From: Streptomyces thermolilacinus SPC6
Lineage (GTDB): Bacteria > Actinomycetota > Actinomycetes > Streptomycetales > Streptomycetaceae
Length of the DNA: 64,000 nucleotides
Reading direction: 5' to 3'
Assembly: GCF_000478605.2 (NCBI RefSeq)
Contig: NZ_ASHX02000001.1
Location: 4,975,001 to 5,039,000 of the forward strand
How positions within the stretch are numbered: position 1 is the first letter of the stretch; every line of letters begins with the position of its first letter. The position numbers and the translations under genes were made by a program. Below are positions 33,410 through 46,490 of the stretch, piece after piece. The notes beneath the pieces were generated by a model. That model did no database searches. It had not been told where the DNA came from and was given only the letters and a program-made list of their open reading frames with translations.

Positions 33410-34221
33410 GCGGCAACATCCGGCTGTTGAACGAGACCCTCGCCGCCGCCAGGGCCGAGGAGCGGGCCGCGCTCATCGCGTACCTCCCGGCGGGCTTCCC
33501 CACCGTGGACGGCGGTATCGAGGCGGTCAAGGCCGTACTCGACGGCGGCGCCGACATCGTGGAGGTCGGCCTCCCGCACAGCGACCCGGTCCTGGACGGC
33601 CCCGTCATCCAGACCGCCGACGACATCGCGCTGCGCGGTGGCGTGCGGATCGCCGACGTGATGCGCACGGTCCGCGAGGCGTTCGAGGCCACCGGCAAGC
33701 CGGTCCTCGTCATGACGTACTGGAACCCGATCGACCGGTACGGCGTCGAGCGGTTCACCGCCGAGCTGGCCGAGGCGGGCGGCGCCGGGTGCATCCTGCC
33801 CGACCTGCCCGTCCAGGAGTCCGCGCTGTGGCGGGAGCACGCCGAGAAGCACGGCCTGGCCACCGTGTTCGTCGTCGCGCCCAGCAGCAGGGACGAGCGG
33901 CTCGCCACGATCACCGCCGCGGGCTCCGGCTTCGTCTACGCGGCGTCCCTCATGGGCGTCACCGGCACCCGCGAGTCCGTCGGCGAGCAGGCCGCCGACC
34001 TGGTGCGCCGCACCCGCGCCACCACGGACCTGCCGGTCTGCGTGGGCCTCGGCGTGTCCAACGCCGGGCAGGCCGCCGAGGTCGCCTCCTTCGCGGACGG
34101 CGTCATCGTCGGCTCGGCCTTCGTCAAGCGGCTCCTCGACGCCGGTGACCAGGCGGCCGGAATCGCGGCCGTACGGGAACTGGCGGGCGAACTGGCCCGC
34201 GGCGTGAAGCGGGTCTCGTAA
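33406..34221 (+). CDS. trpA: Tryptophan synthase alpha subunit
   Basis: 271 residues, (beta/alpha)8 barrel that cleaves indole-3-glycerol phosphate and channels indole to TrpB. The catalytic acids are E53 and D64 in VEVGLPHSDPVLDGP. TYWNPIDRYG, CILPDLPVQE, GFVYAASLMGVTG and GLGVSNAGQA are conserved. Last gene of the trp group; a perfect hairpin follows at 34241-34272. Confidence 0.97.
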
Positions 34222-34240
34222 CCCGTACGGGTGGATGTGG

Positions 34241-34272
34241 AACCGGGGAGGCGCGGACGTGCCTCCCCGGTT
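34241..34272 (+). terminator. trp operon terminator hairpin
   Basis: Perfect 12-bp stem AACCGGGGAGGC / GCCTCCCCGGTT with an 8-base loop, 19 bases after the trpA stop and followed by TTGCTT. It ends just 12 bases before the GTG start of the DsbA-like gene. Confidence 0.8.
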
Positions 34273-34284
34273 CGTTGCTTGGGC

Positions 34285-35220
34285 GTGAACGAGAAGAACA
34301 GGGCAGCAAAGCGGAGCGCGCGCGAGCGGCTCCAGATCGAACGTGAGCGTGAGCGGGCCCGCGAGAAGCGCCGCCGCCTGGTGCTGGTGACGGCGGCCGT
34401 GGTCGGCGTGCTCGGCCTCGCCGCCGTCGTGGGCGTCATCGCGGCGAACAGCGGCGGGAAGGGCGACACGTCGGGGAAGGGCCCGGTGACCGCGCCGTCC
34501 GGCGCCACCGGCGAGGACCAGCTGATCATCCCGGTCGGCGCGTCGGACGCCCCCGCCACGCTGACCGTGTGGGAGGACTTCCGCTGCCCGGCCTGCGCCA
34601 TGTTCGAGAACACCTTCCGGGACACGATCCACGAGCTGGAAGCCGCCGGGCAGCTGCGGACGGAGTACCGGCTCGCTACGATCATCGACGGCAACATGGG
34701 CGGCAGCGGATCGCTCAACGCGGCGAACGCCGCGGCGTGCGCGCAGGACGCGGGGAAGTTCAGCGCGTACCACGACGTGCTGTTCGCGAACCAGCCGCAG
34801 GAGGCCGACGACGCCTTCGCCAAGGACGGGAAGCTGTTCGAGCTGGCGGCGAAGGTGCCGGGCCTCGACACACCGGCCTTCCGCTCCTGCGTCACCGAGG
34901 GCACCCACGACAGCTGGGTGAACGCGTCGAACGAGGCGTTCGGCGAGGGCGGCTTCCGGGGCACGCCGACGGTGCTGCTGAACGGCGAGTCGATCTTCCC
35001 GACGAAGGGGAACGAGCAGATCTCCCCGGCGAACCTGAAGAAGTGGGTCGCCGAGGCGAACAAGGGCAAGAAGCCCGGCACGGCCACGCCGACCGCCGGG
35101 GCGTCGGCTTCGGGGCCGGAGGCGGGGTCCGGGTCGCAGTCGCCTTCGCCGGGGAGCGGGGACACCGCCGAGTCGGACACCGGTTCCGGCCCGGGCTTCG
35201 GCGCCGACCCCGCGTACTGA
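34285..35220 (+). CDS. Membrane-anchored DsbA family protein (CPAC)
   Basis: 311 residues from GTG 34285 (VNEKNRAAKRSARERLQ). The charged N-tail plus one membrane helix (about 32-53) is the same plan as the protein at 4141-4980. Extracytoplasmic thioredoxin domain with C101-P-A-C104 and the cis-Pro motif RGTPTVLLNGE; the C-terminal 45 residues are a Ser/Gly/Pro-rich tail. Expected role: thiol oxidation or isomerisation of exported proteins. There is no clear ribosome site; the start codon sits right behind the trp terminator hairpin. Confidence 0.88.
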   Translation: MNEKNRAAKRSARERLQIERERERAREKRRRLVLVTAAVVGVLGLAAVVGVIAANSGGKGDTSGKGPVTAPSGATGEDQLIIPVGASDAPATLTVWEDFRCPACAMFENTFRDTIHELEAAGQLRTEYRLATIIDGNMGGSGSLNAANAAACAQDAGKFSAYHDVLFANQPQEADDAFAKDGKLFELAAKVPGLDTPAFRSCVTEGTHDSWVNASNEAFGEGGFRGTPTVLLNGESIFPTKGNEQISPANLKKWVAEANKGKKPGTATPTAGASASGPEAGSGSQSPSPGSGDTAESDTGSGPGFGADPAY

Positions 35221-35288
35221 CGCCGCGCGACTTCCGCCAAGGGCCCGGCCGCCGCGATGCGGGTCCGCGACGGGCCGGGTGCGTCCTC

Positions 35289-35365
35289 GGGGCGGGGCCG
35301 CCGACGGATCGGGGCCGTACGCGAGTCGTGGCCCGACCAGGGGCGGGGCCGCCGACGGATCGGGG
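35289..35365. repeat. Perfect 26-bp direct repeat upstream of lgt
   Basis: An identical 26-base unit (core GCCGCCGACGGATCGGGG) at 35289-35314 and 35340-35365, with a period of 51 bases. It lies within the 327-base gap between the DsbA-like gene and lgt. The rest of the gap is GC-rich sequence with shorter GGGCCG/GGCCGG echoes and no gene. Confidence 0.75.
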
Positions 35366-35531
35366 GCCCGCGCACGGGCCGGGCCCGCGCCCTGGTCCGG
35401 GCACGAGGTCCGGGCCGGTGGCGGGGCGGGGCAGGTGCGTGGTTCTGGGCGTCAGCGCCCGACCGGGCGGAAGTGGCCCGGCGTTATGCAGTCTTTGCCG
35501 GGCGGGTGGCCCGGTCGCGGGCCCGGCACGG

Positions 35532-35537
35532 TAGCGT
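35532..35537 (+). promoter_or_regulatory. Candidate -10 box of lgt
   Basis: TAGCGT, ten bases before the ATG at 35548; no convincing ribosome site, so the mRNA would be leaderless or have a very short leader. Confidence 0.4.
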
Positions 35538-35547
35538 CGGTGGTGCC

Positions 35548-36510
35548 ATGGACCTTGCCTACATTCCCAGCCCGTCGACCGGCGTGATCAACCTCGGACC
35601 GGTTCCGCTGCGCGGCTATGCCTTCTGCATCATCATCGGTGTCTTCGTCGCCGTCTGGTACGGCAACAGGCGCTGGATCGCCCGGGGCGGCGCCGCCGGC
35701 ACCGTGGCCGACATCGCCGTCTGGGCGGTCCCCTTCGGACTGGTCGGCGGCCGGCTCTACCACGTGGTCACGGACTACCAGCTGTACTTCAGCGAGGGCC
35801 GTAACTGGGTGGACGCGTTCAAGATCTGGGAGGGCGGCCTCGGCATCTGGGGCGCCATCGCGCTCGGCGCGGTGGGCGCCTGGATCGGCTGCCGCCGCCG
35901 GGGCATCCCGCTGCCCGCGTACGCCGACGCCATCGCCCCCGGCATCGCCCTCGCCCAGGCCATCGGCCGCTGGGGCAACTGGTTCAACCAGGAGCTGTAC
36001 GGCCGCCCCACGGACCTGCCGTGGGCGCTGGAGATCAGCGAGGGCGTGAACCGCGAGGGCGGGCTGTACCACCCGACCTTCCTGTACGAGTCGCTGTGGT
36101 GCGTCGGTGTCGCCCTGCTGGTGATCTGGGCGGACCGCCGGTTCACGCTGGGCCACGGCCGGGCCTTCGCCCTGTACGTCGCGGCGTACTGCTCGGGACG
36201 CGCGTGGATCGAGTACATGCGCGTGGACGACGCCCACCACATCCTGGGGCTGCGGCTCAACGTGTGGACGGCGACCCTGGTGTTCCTGCTGGCCGTGACG
36301 TACATCGTGCTGTCGGCGCGCAAGCGGCCGGGCCGGGAGGCGGTCGTGGAGCCCGCGGCGGCGAAGGCGGCCGCGGGGAAGGACACCGCCGAGAACGGCG
36401 GGACGGCGGATTCCGCCGACTCGGGCGCCGCGAAGGCGGACACGGACAAGACCGACGACGAGACCGACGACAAGACGGACGCTGGGGCAAAGGCGCCGCA
36501 GAAGTCGTAG
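35548..36510 (+). CDS. lgt: Prolipoprotein diacylglyceryl transferase
   Basis: 320 residues. Transfers diacylglycerol from phosphatidylglycerol to the lipobox cysteine of prelipoproteins, for example LivK in this window. Seven membrane segments; signatures RGYAFCIIIGVFVA, VGGRLYHVV, the catalytic-site stretch AQAIGRWGNWFNQELYGRPT and YPTFLYES-like YHPTFLYESLW. The 55-residue C-terminal tail, rich in Ala, Asp and Lys, is an actinobacterial extension. Transcription likely ends at 36527-36567. Confidence 0.96.
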   Translation: MDLAYIPSPSTGVINLGPVPLRGYAFCIIIGVFVAVWYGNRRWIARGGAAGTVADIAVWAVPFGLVGGRLYHVVTDYQLYFSEGRNWVDAFKIWEGGLGIWGAIALGAVGAWIGCRRRGIPLPAYADAIAPGIALAQAIGRWGNWFNQELYGRPTDLPWALEISEGVNREGGLYHPTFLYESLWCVGVALLVIWADRRFTLGHGRAFALYVAAYCSGRAWIEYMRVDDAHHILGLRLNVWTATLVFLLAVTYIVLSARKRPGREAVVEPAAAKAAAGKDTAENGGTADSADSGAAKADTDKTDDETDDKTDAGAKAPQKS

Positions 36511-36526
36511 AGCCGCCCGCGCGCGG

Positions 36527-36567
36527 GGAGCGGCCGCCGGGACCTTCGGGGTCCGGGCGGCCGCTCC
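36527..36567. terminator. Bidirectional terminator between lgt and ribokinase
   Basis: An 18-bp stem (36527-36544 with 36550-36567) with one mismatch and a TTCGG loop, between convergent genes. Confidence 0.85.
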
Positions 36568-36574
36568 GCCGTTC

Positions 36575-37477
36575 TCAGAACGCGTCGATCTCCGCGCGGT
36601 ACGGCATCGAGGACGACGCCCCGGCCCGCCCCACCGACAGGGCGGCCGCCGCCGACGCCCACGCCAGCGCGTCCGGCACGGCCCTGCCCTCCCCGAGGGC
36701 CACCGCCAGCGCCCCCGTGAAGGTGTCCCCGGCCGCCGTCGTGTCCACCGCCCGCACCCGCCGGGCCGGCACGGTCACCGGGCGGGCGCCCCGCGCCACG
36801 TACAGGGAGCCGGCCGCGCCCAGCGTCACGACCACCTCCGGCACGTCCCGCAGCAGCTCCTCGGCGGCGGCGCGCGGGTCGGCGACGCCCGCCAGGCCGC
36901 TCGCCTCGTGCTCGTTGGGCACCAGCACGTCGATCAGGGCGAGCAGCTCGTGCGGCAGCGGCTGCGCGGGGGAGGGCGTCAGCACCGTGCGGACGCCGTG
37001 GCGGCGAGCGGCCTCCGCCCCGGCCAGGACCGCGTCGAGCGGCAGCTCCAGCTGGAGCAGCAGCGCGTCCGACGCCGCGATGCGCGCCTCGTCCTCCGGG
37101 GTGACGCCGGTGACCGAGGCGTTGGCGCCGGGTACGACGACGATGGCGTTGGCACCGTCGTCGTCCACCACGATGTGGGCGGTGCCGGACGGGCCGTCGG
37201 CCGTGCGCACGAGACTCGTGTCGACGCCGGAGTCCGCGAGGGCGGCGCGCAGCCGGGGGCCGAAGTCGTCGGAGCCCACGGCGCCGATCATCGACACGTG
37301 GGCGCCCGCCCGGGCCGCGGCGACGGCCTGGTTGGCGCCCTTGCCGCCGGGGACCGTGCGGAAGTCGTGTCCCGTGACGGTCTCGCCGAGCCGGGGCGCC
37401 CGGGGGACATAGGCGACGAGGTCCATGTTGGTGCTGCCGAGCACCGTGATGCGGGGAGGGGTCCGAGTGCGCGTCAT
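36575..37477 (-). CDS. rbsK: Ribokinase
   Basis: 300 residues, PfkB family. The start at 37477 (MTRTRTPPRITVLGSTNMDL) has GGAG nine bases upstream. Substrate motif GSTNMDLV, PfkB signature 1 VPGGKGANQAVAAARAG, and the anion-hole/catalytic motif DTTAAGDTFTGAL with the catalytic Asp. Phosphorylates ribose for entry to the pentose phosphate pathway; no ribose transporter is adjacent, so the substrate is assigned by family only. Divergent from the VIT-type transporter gene. Confidence 0.88.
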   Translation of the reverse strand: MTRTRTPPRITVLGSTNMDLVAYVPRAPRLGETVTGHDFRTVPGGKGANQAVAAARAGAHVSMIGAVGSDDFGPRLRAALADSGVDTSLVRTADGPSGTAHIVVDDDGANAIVVVPGANASVTGVTPEDEARIAASDALLLQLELPLDAVLAGAEAARRHGVRTVLTPSPAQPLPHELLALIDVLVPNEHEASGLAGVADPRAAAEELLRDVPEVVVTLGAAGSLYVARGARPVTVPARRVRAVDTTAAGDTFTGALAVALGEGRAVPDALAWASAAAALSVGRAGASSSMPYRAEIDAF

Positions 37478-37549
37478 GCCGGAATTCTCCCCCCGCGCGG
37501 GGCCGCCGTCCCTCGTTACGTGTCCCCGGGCGGTGGTGTGGTGACCCTT

Positions 37550-37571
37550 ACTAAGTAAAGCCTGCCTTGCT
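37550..37571. promoter_or_regulatory. Weak iron-box-like sequence upstream of the VIT gene
   Basis: AAGTAAAGCCTGCCTT (37553-37568) shares the central AGCCT and partial two-fold symmetry with DtxR/DmdR iron boxes, with several mismatches. It is suggested by the Fe/Mn-transporter family of the downstream gene. Confidence 0.25.
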
Positions 37572-37651
37572 GGCACACCCCTTACATCGAGCGTACTTTC
37601 GATGGTGATCGGAACAGCGCGGGGCCGTCCGCGTGGAGCAAGGGGAGAGCT

Positions 37652-38380
37652 GTGTCCATCATCGAGACCGAGGCCGCACTGCACGTCGCCCACCGCGACA
37701 ACCACACGCACCGCGATGTGAACGGCGGCTGGCTGCGCCCGGCGGTGTTCGGGGCGATGGACGGGCTGGTGTCCAACCTGGCGCTGATGACCGGTGTGGC
37801 GGGCGGCGCGGTGTCGCAGCAGACCATCGTGATCACCGGACTCGCGGGCCTCGCGGCGGGTGCGTTCTCGATGGCGGCCGGGGAGTACACGTCCGTCGCC
37901 TCGCAGCGGGAGCTGGTCGAGGCGGAGCTGGACATCGAGCGCCGGGAGCTGCGCAAGCACCCGGTGGACGAGATGGAGGAGCTGGCCGCGCTGTACGTGG
38001 CGCGCGGCGTCGAGCCCCGGCTCGCCCGCGAGGTGGCCATGCAGCTGTCCCGCGACCCGGAGCAGGCGCTGGAGATCCACGCCCGCGAGGAGCTGGGCAT
38101 CGACCCGGACGACCTGCCGTCGCCGCTGGTCGCCGCCGCCTCGTCGTTCGGCTCGTTCGCGCTCGGCGCGCTGCTGCCCGTCCTGCCGTACCTGCTGGGC
38201 GCGACCGCGCTGTGGCCCGCGGTCCTGCTGGCGCTGGCCGGGCTGTTCGCCTGCGGGGCGCTCGTGGCGCGGGTGACGGCGCGCAGCTGGTGGTACAGCG
38301 GTCTGCGGCAGCTCGCGCTCGGTGGTGCGGCGGCGGCCGTGACGTACGCCCTGGGCAGCGCCTTCGGGACGATGCTCTGA
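37652..38380 (+). CDS. VIT1/CCC1 family Fe/Mn transporter
   Basis: 242 residues. GTG 37652 with AAGGGGAG upstream. Family signatures: GWLRPAVFGAMDGLVSNLAL, the ITGLAGLAAGAFSMAAGEYTS helix with the metal-ligand GAFSMAxGEY motif, and an acidic, helical cytoplasmic domain (about 85-155: ELVEAELDIERRELRKHP, EELGIDPDDL). Five membrane helices in total. The family moves Fe2+ or Mn2+ out of the cytoplasm; bacterial members probably relieve metal excess. Confidence 0.9.
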   Translation: MSIIETEAALHVAHRDNHTHRDVNGGWLRPAVFGAMDGLVSNLALMTGVAGGAVSQQTIVITGLAGLAAGAFSMAAGEYTSVASQRELVEAELDIERRELRKHPVDEMEELAALYVARGVEPRLAREVAMQLSRDPEQALEIHAREELGIDPDDLPSPLVAAASSFGSFALGALLPVLPYLLGATALWPAVLLALAGLFACGALVARVTARSWWYSGLRQLALGGAAAAVTYALGSAFGTML

Positions 38381-38817
38381 CGCGGCGGCGGTACGGAGGC
38401 GCTCGCGGTGCGGGGTGCGGGGGAGCGGGTTACCGTCGGATTGCCGGGATGTTGTGACGTACGTCCCGGTAGCCGGATCGGCCGACGAGTGGGACACTAT
38501 GCGAGGCACCACATAGGTAGCCGGTACCCGGCGGTTTCGACTCCCCCATCCCTGGGCATCACTCGTGAGCGCCGCGGGCAATGAGGCCCGCTTCCCCCAG
38601 ACAGGCCGCAGGACCGCAGGACACCATCCGTGTCCCCTCCGCTCTGTCCCCCGAAACCCCGCACCACAGCGGCTTCATACCCCCGTGGTGTCCGCATGCT
38701 GGAATGTGCCTTCCGGTTTTCGAGAAGCGTTCCATCATGTAACCTGCACGAAATTTCGCGAGGGCCAACGTCGTCCCTCGGCACACGCAACATGCCACGA
38801 CGACGACGGGAGAGCCG
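38381..38817 (+). promoter_or_regulatory. 437-bp gltB upstream region with GlnR-like half-box
   Basis: Gene-free. At 38739-38754 it contains GTAAC-N6-GAAAT, close to the GTnAC-N6-GAAAC half of a GlnR box. Overlapping it is a perfect palindrome CGAAATTTCG (38749-38758). Further upstream is another palindrome, GACGTACGTC (38456-38465), and possible -10 boxes (CACTAT near 38497; CATCAT near 38733). The length suggests several promoters or a long leader. Confidence 0.45.
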
Positions 38818-43372
<4,555 letters not shown>

Positions 43373-43380
<8 letters not shown>

Positions 43381-44833
43381 CCCCAAGGGCTTCCTGACCA
43401 CCGGGCGCGAAGGCGCCCAGAGCCGCCCGGTGAGCGAACGCGTCAAGGACTGGAACGAGGTCTACGTCCCCGGCTCCCTGCTGCCGATCATCAGCAAGCA
43501 GGCGTCCCGCTGCATGGACTGCGGCATCCCGTTCTGCCACAACGGCTGCCCCCTCGGAAACCTCATCCCCGAGTGGAACGACTTCGCCTACCGCGAGGAC
43601 TGGGGCGCCGCCTACGAGCGGCTCCACGCCACCAACAACTTCCCGGAGTTCACCGGGCGGCTGTGCCCCGCCCCCTGCGAGGCGGCGTGCGTCCTCGGCA
43701 TCAACCAGCCGGCCGTCACCATCAAGAACGTCGAGGTCTCGATCATCGACAAGGCGTGGGAGTCCGGCAACGTGACCCCGCAGCCCCCCGAGCGCCTCTC
43801 CGGCAAGACCGTCGCGGTCATCGGCTCCGGCCCGGCCGGTCTCGCCGCCGCCCAGCAGCTCACCCGCGCCGGCCACACGGTCGCCGTGTTCGAGCGCGCC
43901 GACCGCGTCGGCGGCCTGCTCCGGTACGGCATCCCCGAGTTCAAGATGGAGAAGCGGCACATCAACCGGCGCATCGAGCAGATGCGCGCCGAGGGCACCC
44001 GCTTCCGCACCGGCGTCGAGATCGGCCGCGACCTCACCGCGACCGACCTGCGCAAGCGGTACGACGCCGTCGTCATCGCCGCCGGTGCCACCACCGCCCG
44101 CGACCTGCCCGTCCCGGGCCGCGAACTCAAGGGCGTCCACCAGGCGATGGAGTACCTGCCCCTCGCCAACAAGGTGCAGGAAGGCGACTTCGTCACCCCG
44201 CCCATCACCGCTGAGGGCAAGCACGTCGTCGTCATCGGCGGCGGCGACACCGGCGCCGACTGCGTGGGCACCGCCCACCGCCAGGGCGCCCTGTCCGTCA
44301 CCCAGCTGGAGATCATGCCCCGGCCGGGCGAGGACCGCGCCCCGCACCAGCCGTGGCCGACCTTCCCCATGCTGTACAAGGTCACCTCCGCACACGAGGA
44401 GGGCGGCGAGCGGATCTACTCCGTCTCCACCACCCACTTCGAGGGCGACGAGGACGGCAATGTGCAGTGGCTCCACCTGATCGAGGTAGAGTTCACCGAC
44501 GGCAAGCTCACGCAGAAGCCCGGCACCGAGCGGAGGATCCCCGCCCAGCTGGTCACCCTCGCGATGGGCTTCACCGGCACCGACGTGAAGAACGGCCTGG
44601 TCGAGCAGTTCGGCCTGGAGCTCGACGAGCGCGGCAACATCGCCCGCGACGCCGACTTCCAGACCAACGTGCCGGGCGTCTTCGTCGCCGGTGACGCGGG
44701 CCGCGGCCAGTCGCTCATCGTCTGGGCCATCGCCGAGGGCCGCTCCGCCGCCCGCGGAGTGGACCGGTACCTGACCGGCGCCAGCGACCTGCCGGCCCCG
44801 ATCCGGCCGACCGACCGCGCACTGACGGTCTGA
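43373..44833 (+). CDS. gltD: Glutamate synthase (NADPH) small subunit
   Basis: 486 residues. Feeds electrons from NADPH through FAD and 4Fe-4S centres to GltB. Cluster cysteines are in CMDCGIPFCHNGCPLGN and CPAPCEAAC. FAD-binding VAVIGSGPAGLAAAQQL, NADPH-binding VVVIGGGDTGADCVGTA and a final GVFVAGDAGRGQSLIVWAIAEGR. ATG 43373 lies inside the end of gltB (overlap ATGGCTGA) with GGAGG upstream, so the subunits are translationally coupled. Confidence 0.98.
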
Positions 44834-44972
44834 CCGGCCACCCGCCGACGGCCTGACCGTCCGCTCGGCGACGGACCGACCCGTCGCGCGCGACGGCCGG
44901 CCCGGCCACGGCGTACGACGGCTCCGGCCGCCGACGCCCCCCAGCGTCCCGTACAACGGCGTGCGGAACACA

Positions 44973-45014
44973 GCAGCGCCTGCCATGTCCCCGACCGGAC
45001 CCGGCAGGCGCTGC
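44973..45014 (+). terminator. gltBD terminator hairpin
   Basis: Perfect 12-bp stem GCAGCGCCTGCC / GGCAGGCGCTGC with an 18-base loop, 140 bases after gltD. The 310-base gltD to VWA gap contains this hairpin, a run of GACCG/CGACGG-type short repeats before it and presumably the next promoter, but no gene. Confidence 0.75.
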
Positions 45015-45143
45015 GCCATGTCCGGGGCACGCGTCGGCCCGTCCGGTGCACGTGGCGTACCGTCGGTGCGCAGGCAGCACGTCACACGCGGTGCCGCACC
45101 CGCCGTCGCAAACCGGCGCGGGAGGCACCCGGGGGGAGCACCC

Positions 45144-45881
45144 ATGGCCATCGATCTCCGCAAGATCGAACAGACCGCGCCCGCGCTGGTCGACCTCTAC
45201 AAACGCGCGGGCGTCTCCCTGCGCAAACACGGACTGGTGGGTCAGCGCGCCGCCGTCTACCTGGTCGTCGACCACTCCGGCTCGATGCGCCCCTACTACC
45301 GGGACGGCAGCGTCCAGGCCCTCGCCGACCGGGTCCTCGGCCTCGCCGCGCACCTCGACGACGACGGGCGCGTCCCGGTCGTCTTCTTCTCCACCGACGT
45401 GGACGCCGTCGCCGACATCGAGCTCGCCGACCACCGGGGCCGCATCGAACGCATCACGGCGAGCCTCGGCCACATGGGGAAGACCAACTACCACACGGCC
45501 ATGGACGCCGTCATCGACCACTACCTCGACAGCGGCGCGACCGCCCCGGCACTCGTCGTGTTCCAGACCGACGGCGGCCCGAACAACAGGCCGCTGACGG
45601 AGAAGTACGTCTGCAAGGCGGCGCGGCTGCCGATGTTCTGGCAGTTCGTGGGCTTCGGCGACCCGCACAGCAGCCAGTTCGACTTCCTGCGCCGCCTCGA
45701 CGAACTGCCCGTACCGGGGCGGCGGCCCGTGGACAACGCGGGGTTCTTCCACGCCGGGAAGGACCCGCGCCGCGTCCCCGACGACGTGCTGTACGACCGG
45801 CTGGTGGGGGAGTTCCCGGCGTGGCTCGCCGCCGCGCGCGCCCTCGGGCACGTCGAAACGCCGATGCCGACTCCGGCCTGA
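45144..45881 (+). CDS. VWA-domain protein, TerF/TerY-like
   Basis: 245 residues; ATG after a GGGGGGAG ribosome site. Nearly the whole protein is a von Willebrand A domain of the tellurium-resistance type: N-terminal LRKIEQTAPALVDLYKRAGVSL, a MIDAS with D43-x-S45-x-S47 (VVDHSGSM), a Thr in GKTNYHTAMDAV and FQTDGGPN as third metal loop. Cytoplasmic, probably a metal-dependent protein-interaction module. No other ter genes are adjacent, so a role in tellurite resistance is not supported here. Confidence 0.87.
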   Translation: MAIDLRKIEQTAPALVDLYKRAGVSLRKHGLVGQRAAVYLVVDHSGSMRPYYRDGSVQALADRVLGLAAHLDDDGRVPVVFFSTDVDAVADIELADHRGRIERITASLGHMGKTNYHTAMDAVIDHYLDSGATAPALVVFQTDGGPNNRPLTEKYVCKAARLPMFWQFVGFGDPHSSQFDFLRRLDELPVPGRRPVDNAGFFHAGKDPRRVPDDVLYDRLVGEFPAWLAAARALGHVETPMPTPA

Positions 45882-45886
45882 ACTGG

Positions 45887-45892
45887 CAGTGT
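45887..45892 (+). promoter_or_regulatory. Candidate -10 box of the second VOC gene (leaderless)
   Basis: CAGTGT, six bases before the ATG at 45899; no ribosome site. Confidence 0.4.
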
Positions 45893-45898
45893 GGCGCC

Positions 45899-46273
45899 AT
45901 GAGTTCACTGGTGAGACACATGACCGTCGACTGCGCCGACGCGTACCGGCTGGCGTCCTTCTGGTCGGCCGTCCTGGAAGCGCCCCTCGCGGACGACGAC
46001 CACCCCGGCGACCCGGAGGCGCTGGTCCAGGCGCCGGGCGTCGGCCTGCTCTTCGTGACCGTCCCGGAGAAGAAGACCGCCAAGAACCGGCTGCACCTGG
46101 ACCTCCAGCCCCAGGACCGCACCCGCGACGAGGAGGTCGAGCGCATCCTCGCCCTCGGCGCCACGCTCGTCTCGGACCAGCGCCGCCCGGACGGCACGGG
46201 CTGGGCGGTCCTGGCGGACATCGAGGGCAACGAATTCTGCGTGGAACGCAGCGCCGCCGAACGCCGGGCCTGA
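45899..46273 (+). CDS. VOC superfamily protein (glyoxalase-like)
   Basis: 124 residues. MSSLVRHMTVDCADAYRLA, FWSAVLEAPL, LLFVTVPEKKTAKNRLHLDL and GWAVLADIEGNEFCVE give the two VOC repeats of the actinobacterial glyoxalase_6-like group. The HLDL and final NEFCVE strands carry the usual His/Glu metal positions. Substrate unknown. It starts 17 bases after the VWA gene but seems to have its own leaderless promoter. Confidence 0.87.
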   Translation: MSSLVRHMTVDCADAYRLASFWSAVLEAPLADDDHPGDPEALVQAPGVGLLFVTVPEKKTAKNRLHLDLQPQDRTRDEEVERILALGATLVSDQRRPDGTGWAVLADIEGNEFCVERSAAERRA

Positions 46274-46360
46274 CCACACGCGCCCCCCACGCCGCCACGT
46301 CACGCCGCCCAGGTCGTCCCGCCGCCACGCGCCCACGCCAACCACGGCCCGGTACTGCGC

Positions 46361-46395
46361 CGCCACGCCGTCCACGTCGCGCCACGCCGTCCACG
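46361..46395. repeat. Tandem CGCCACGCCGTCCACG repeat
   Basis: Two exact 16-base copies at 46361-46376 and 46380-46395 (period 19) in the 204-base convergent gap; less exact CGCCACG copies precede them. Confidence 0.6.
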
Positions 46396-46430
46396 GCGGC
46401 GCAGACCGACGCCGAGCGCCGCCGCACGCC

Positions 46431-46490
46431 CCGCCGCGCCTGACGGCCGCAGCCGCCCGCCCGGACGGCCCCGGCCGTCAGGCGCGGCGG
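46431..46490. terminator. Bidirectional terminator overlapping the ankyrin gene end
   Basis: Perfect 18-bp stem (46431-46448 with 46473-46490, centred on GCGCCTGACGG) and a 24-base loop. The right arm includes the stop codon (46478-46480) and the last codons of the minus-strand gene. Confidence 0.75.

Noticed and set aside
45144..45881. Tellurite-resistance operon
   Set aside because: Only the VWA protein resembles ter gene products; no TerD, TerC or TerB genes are adjacent.
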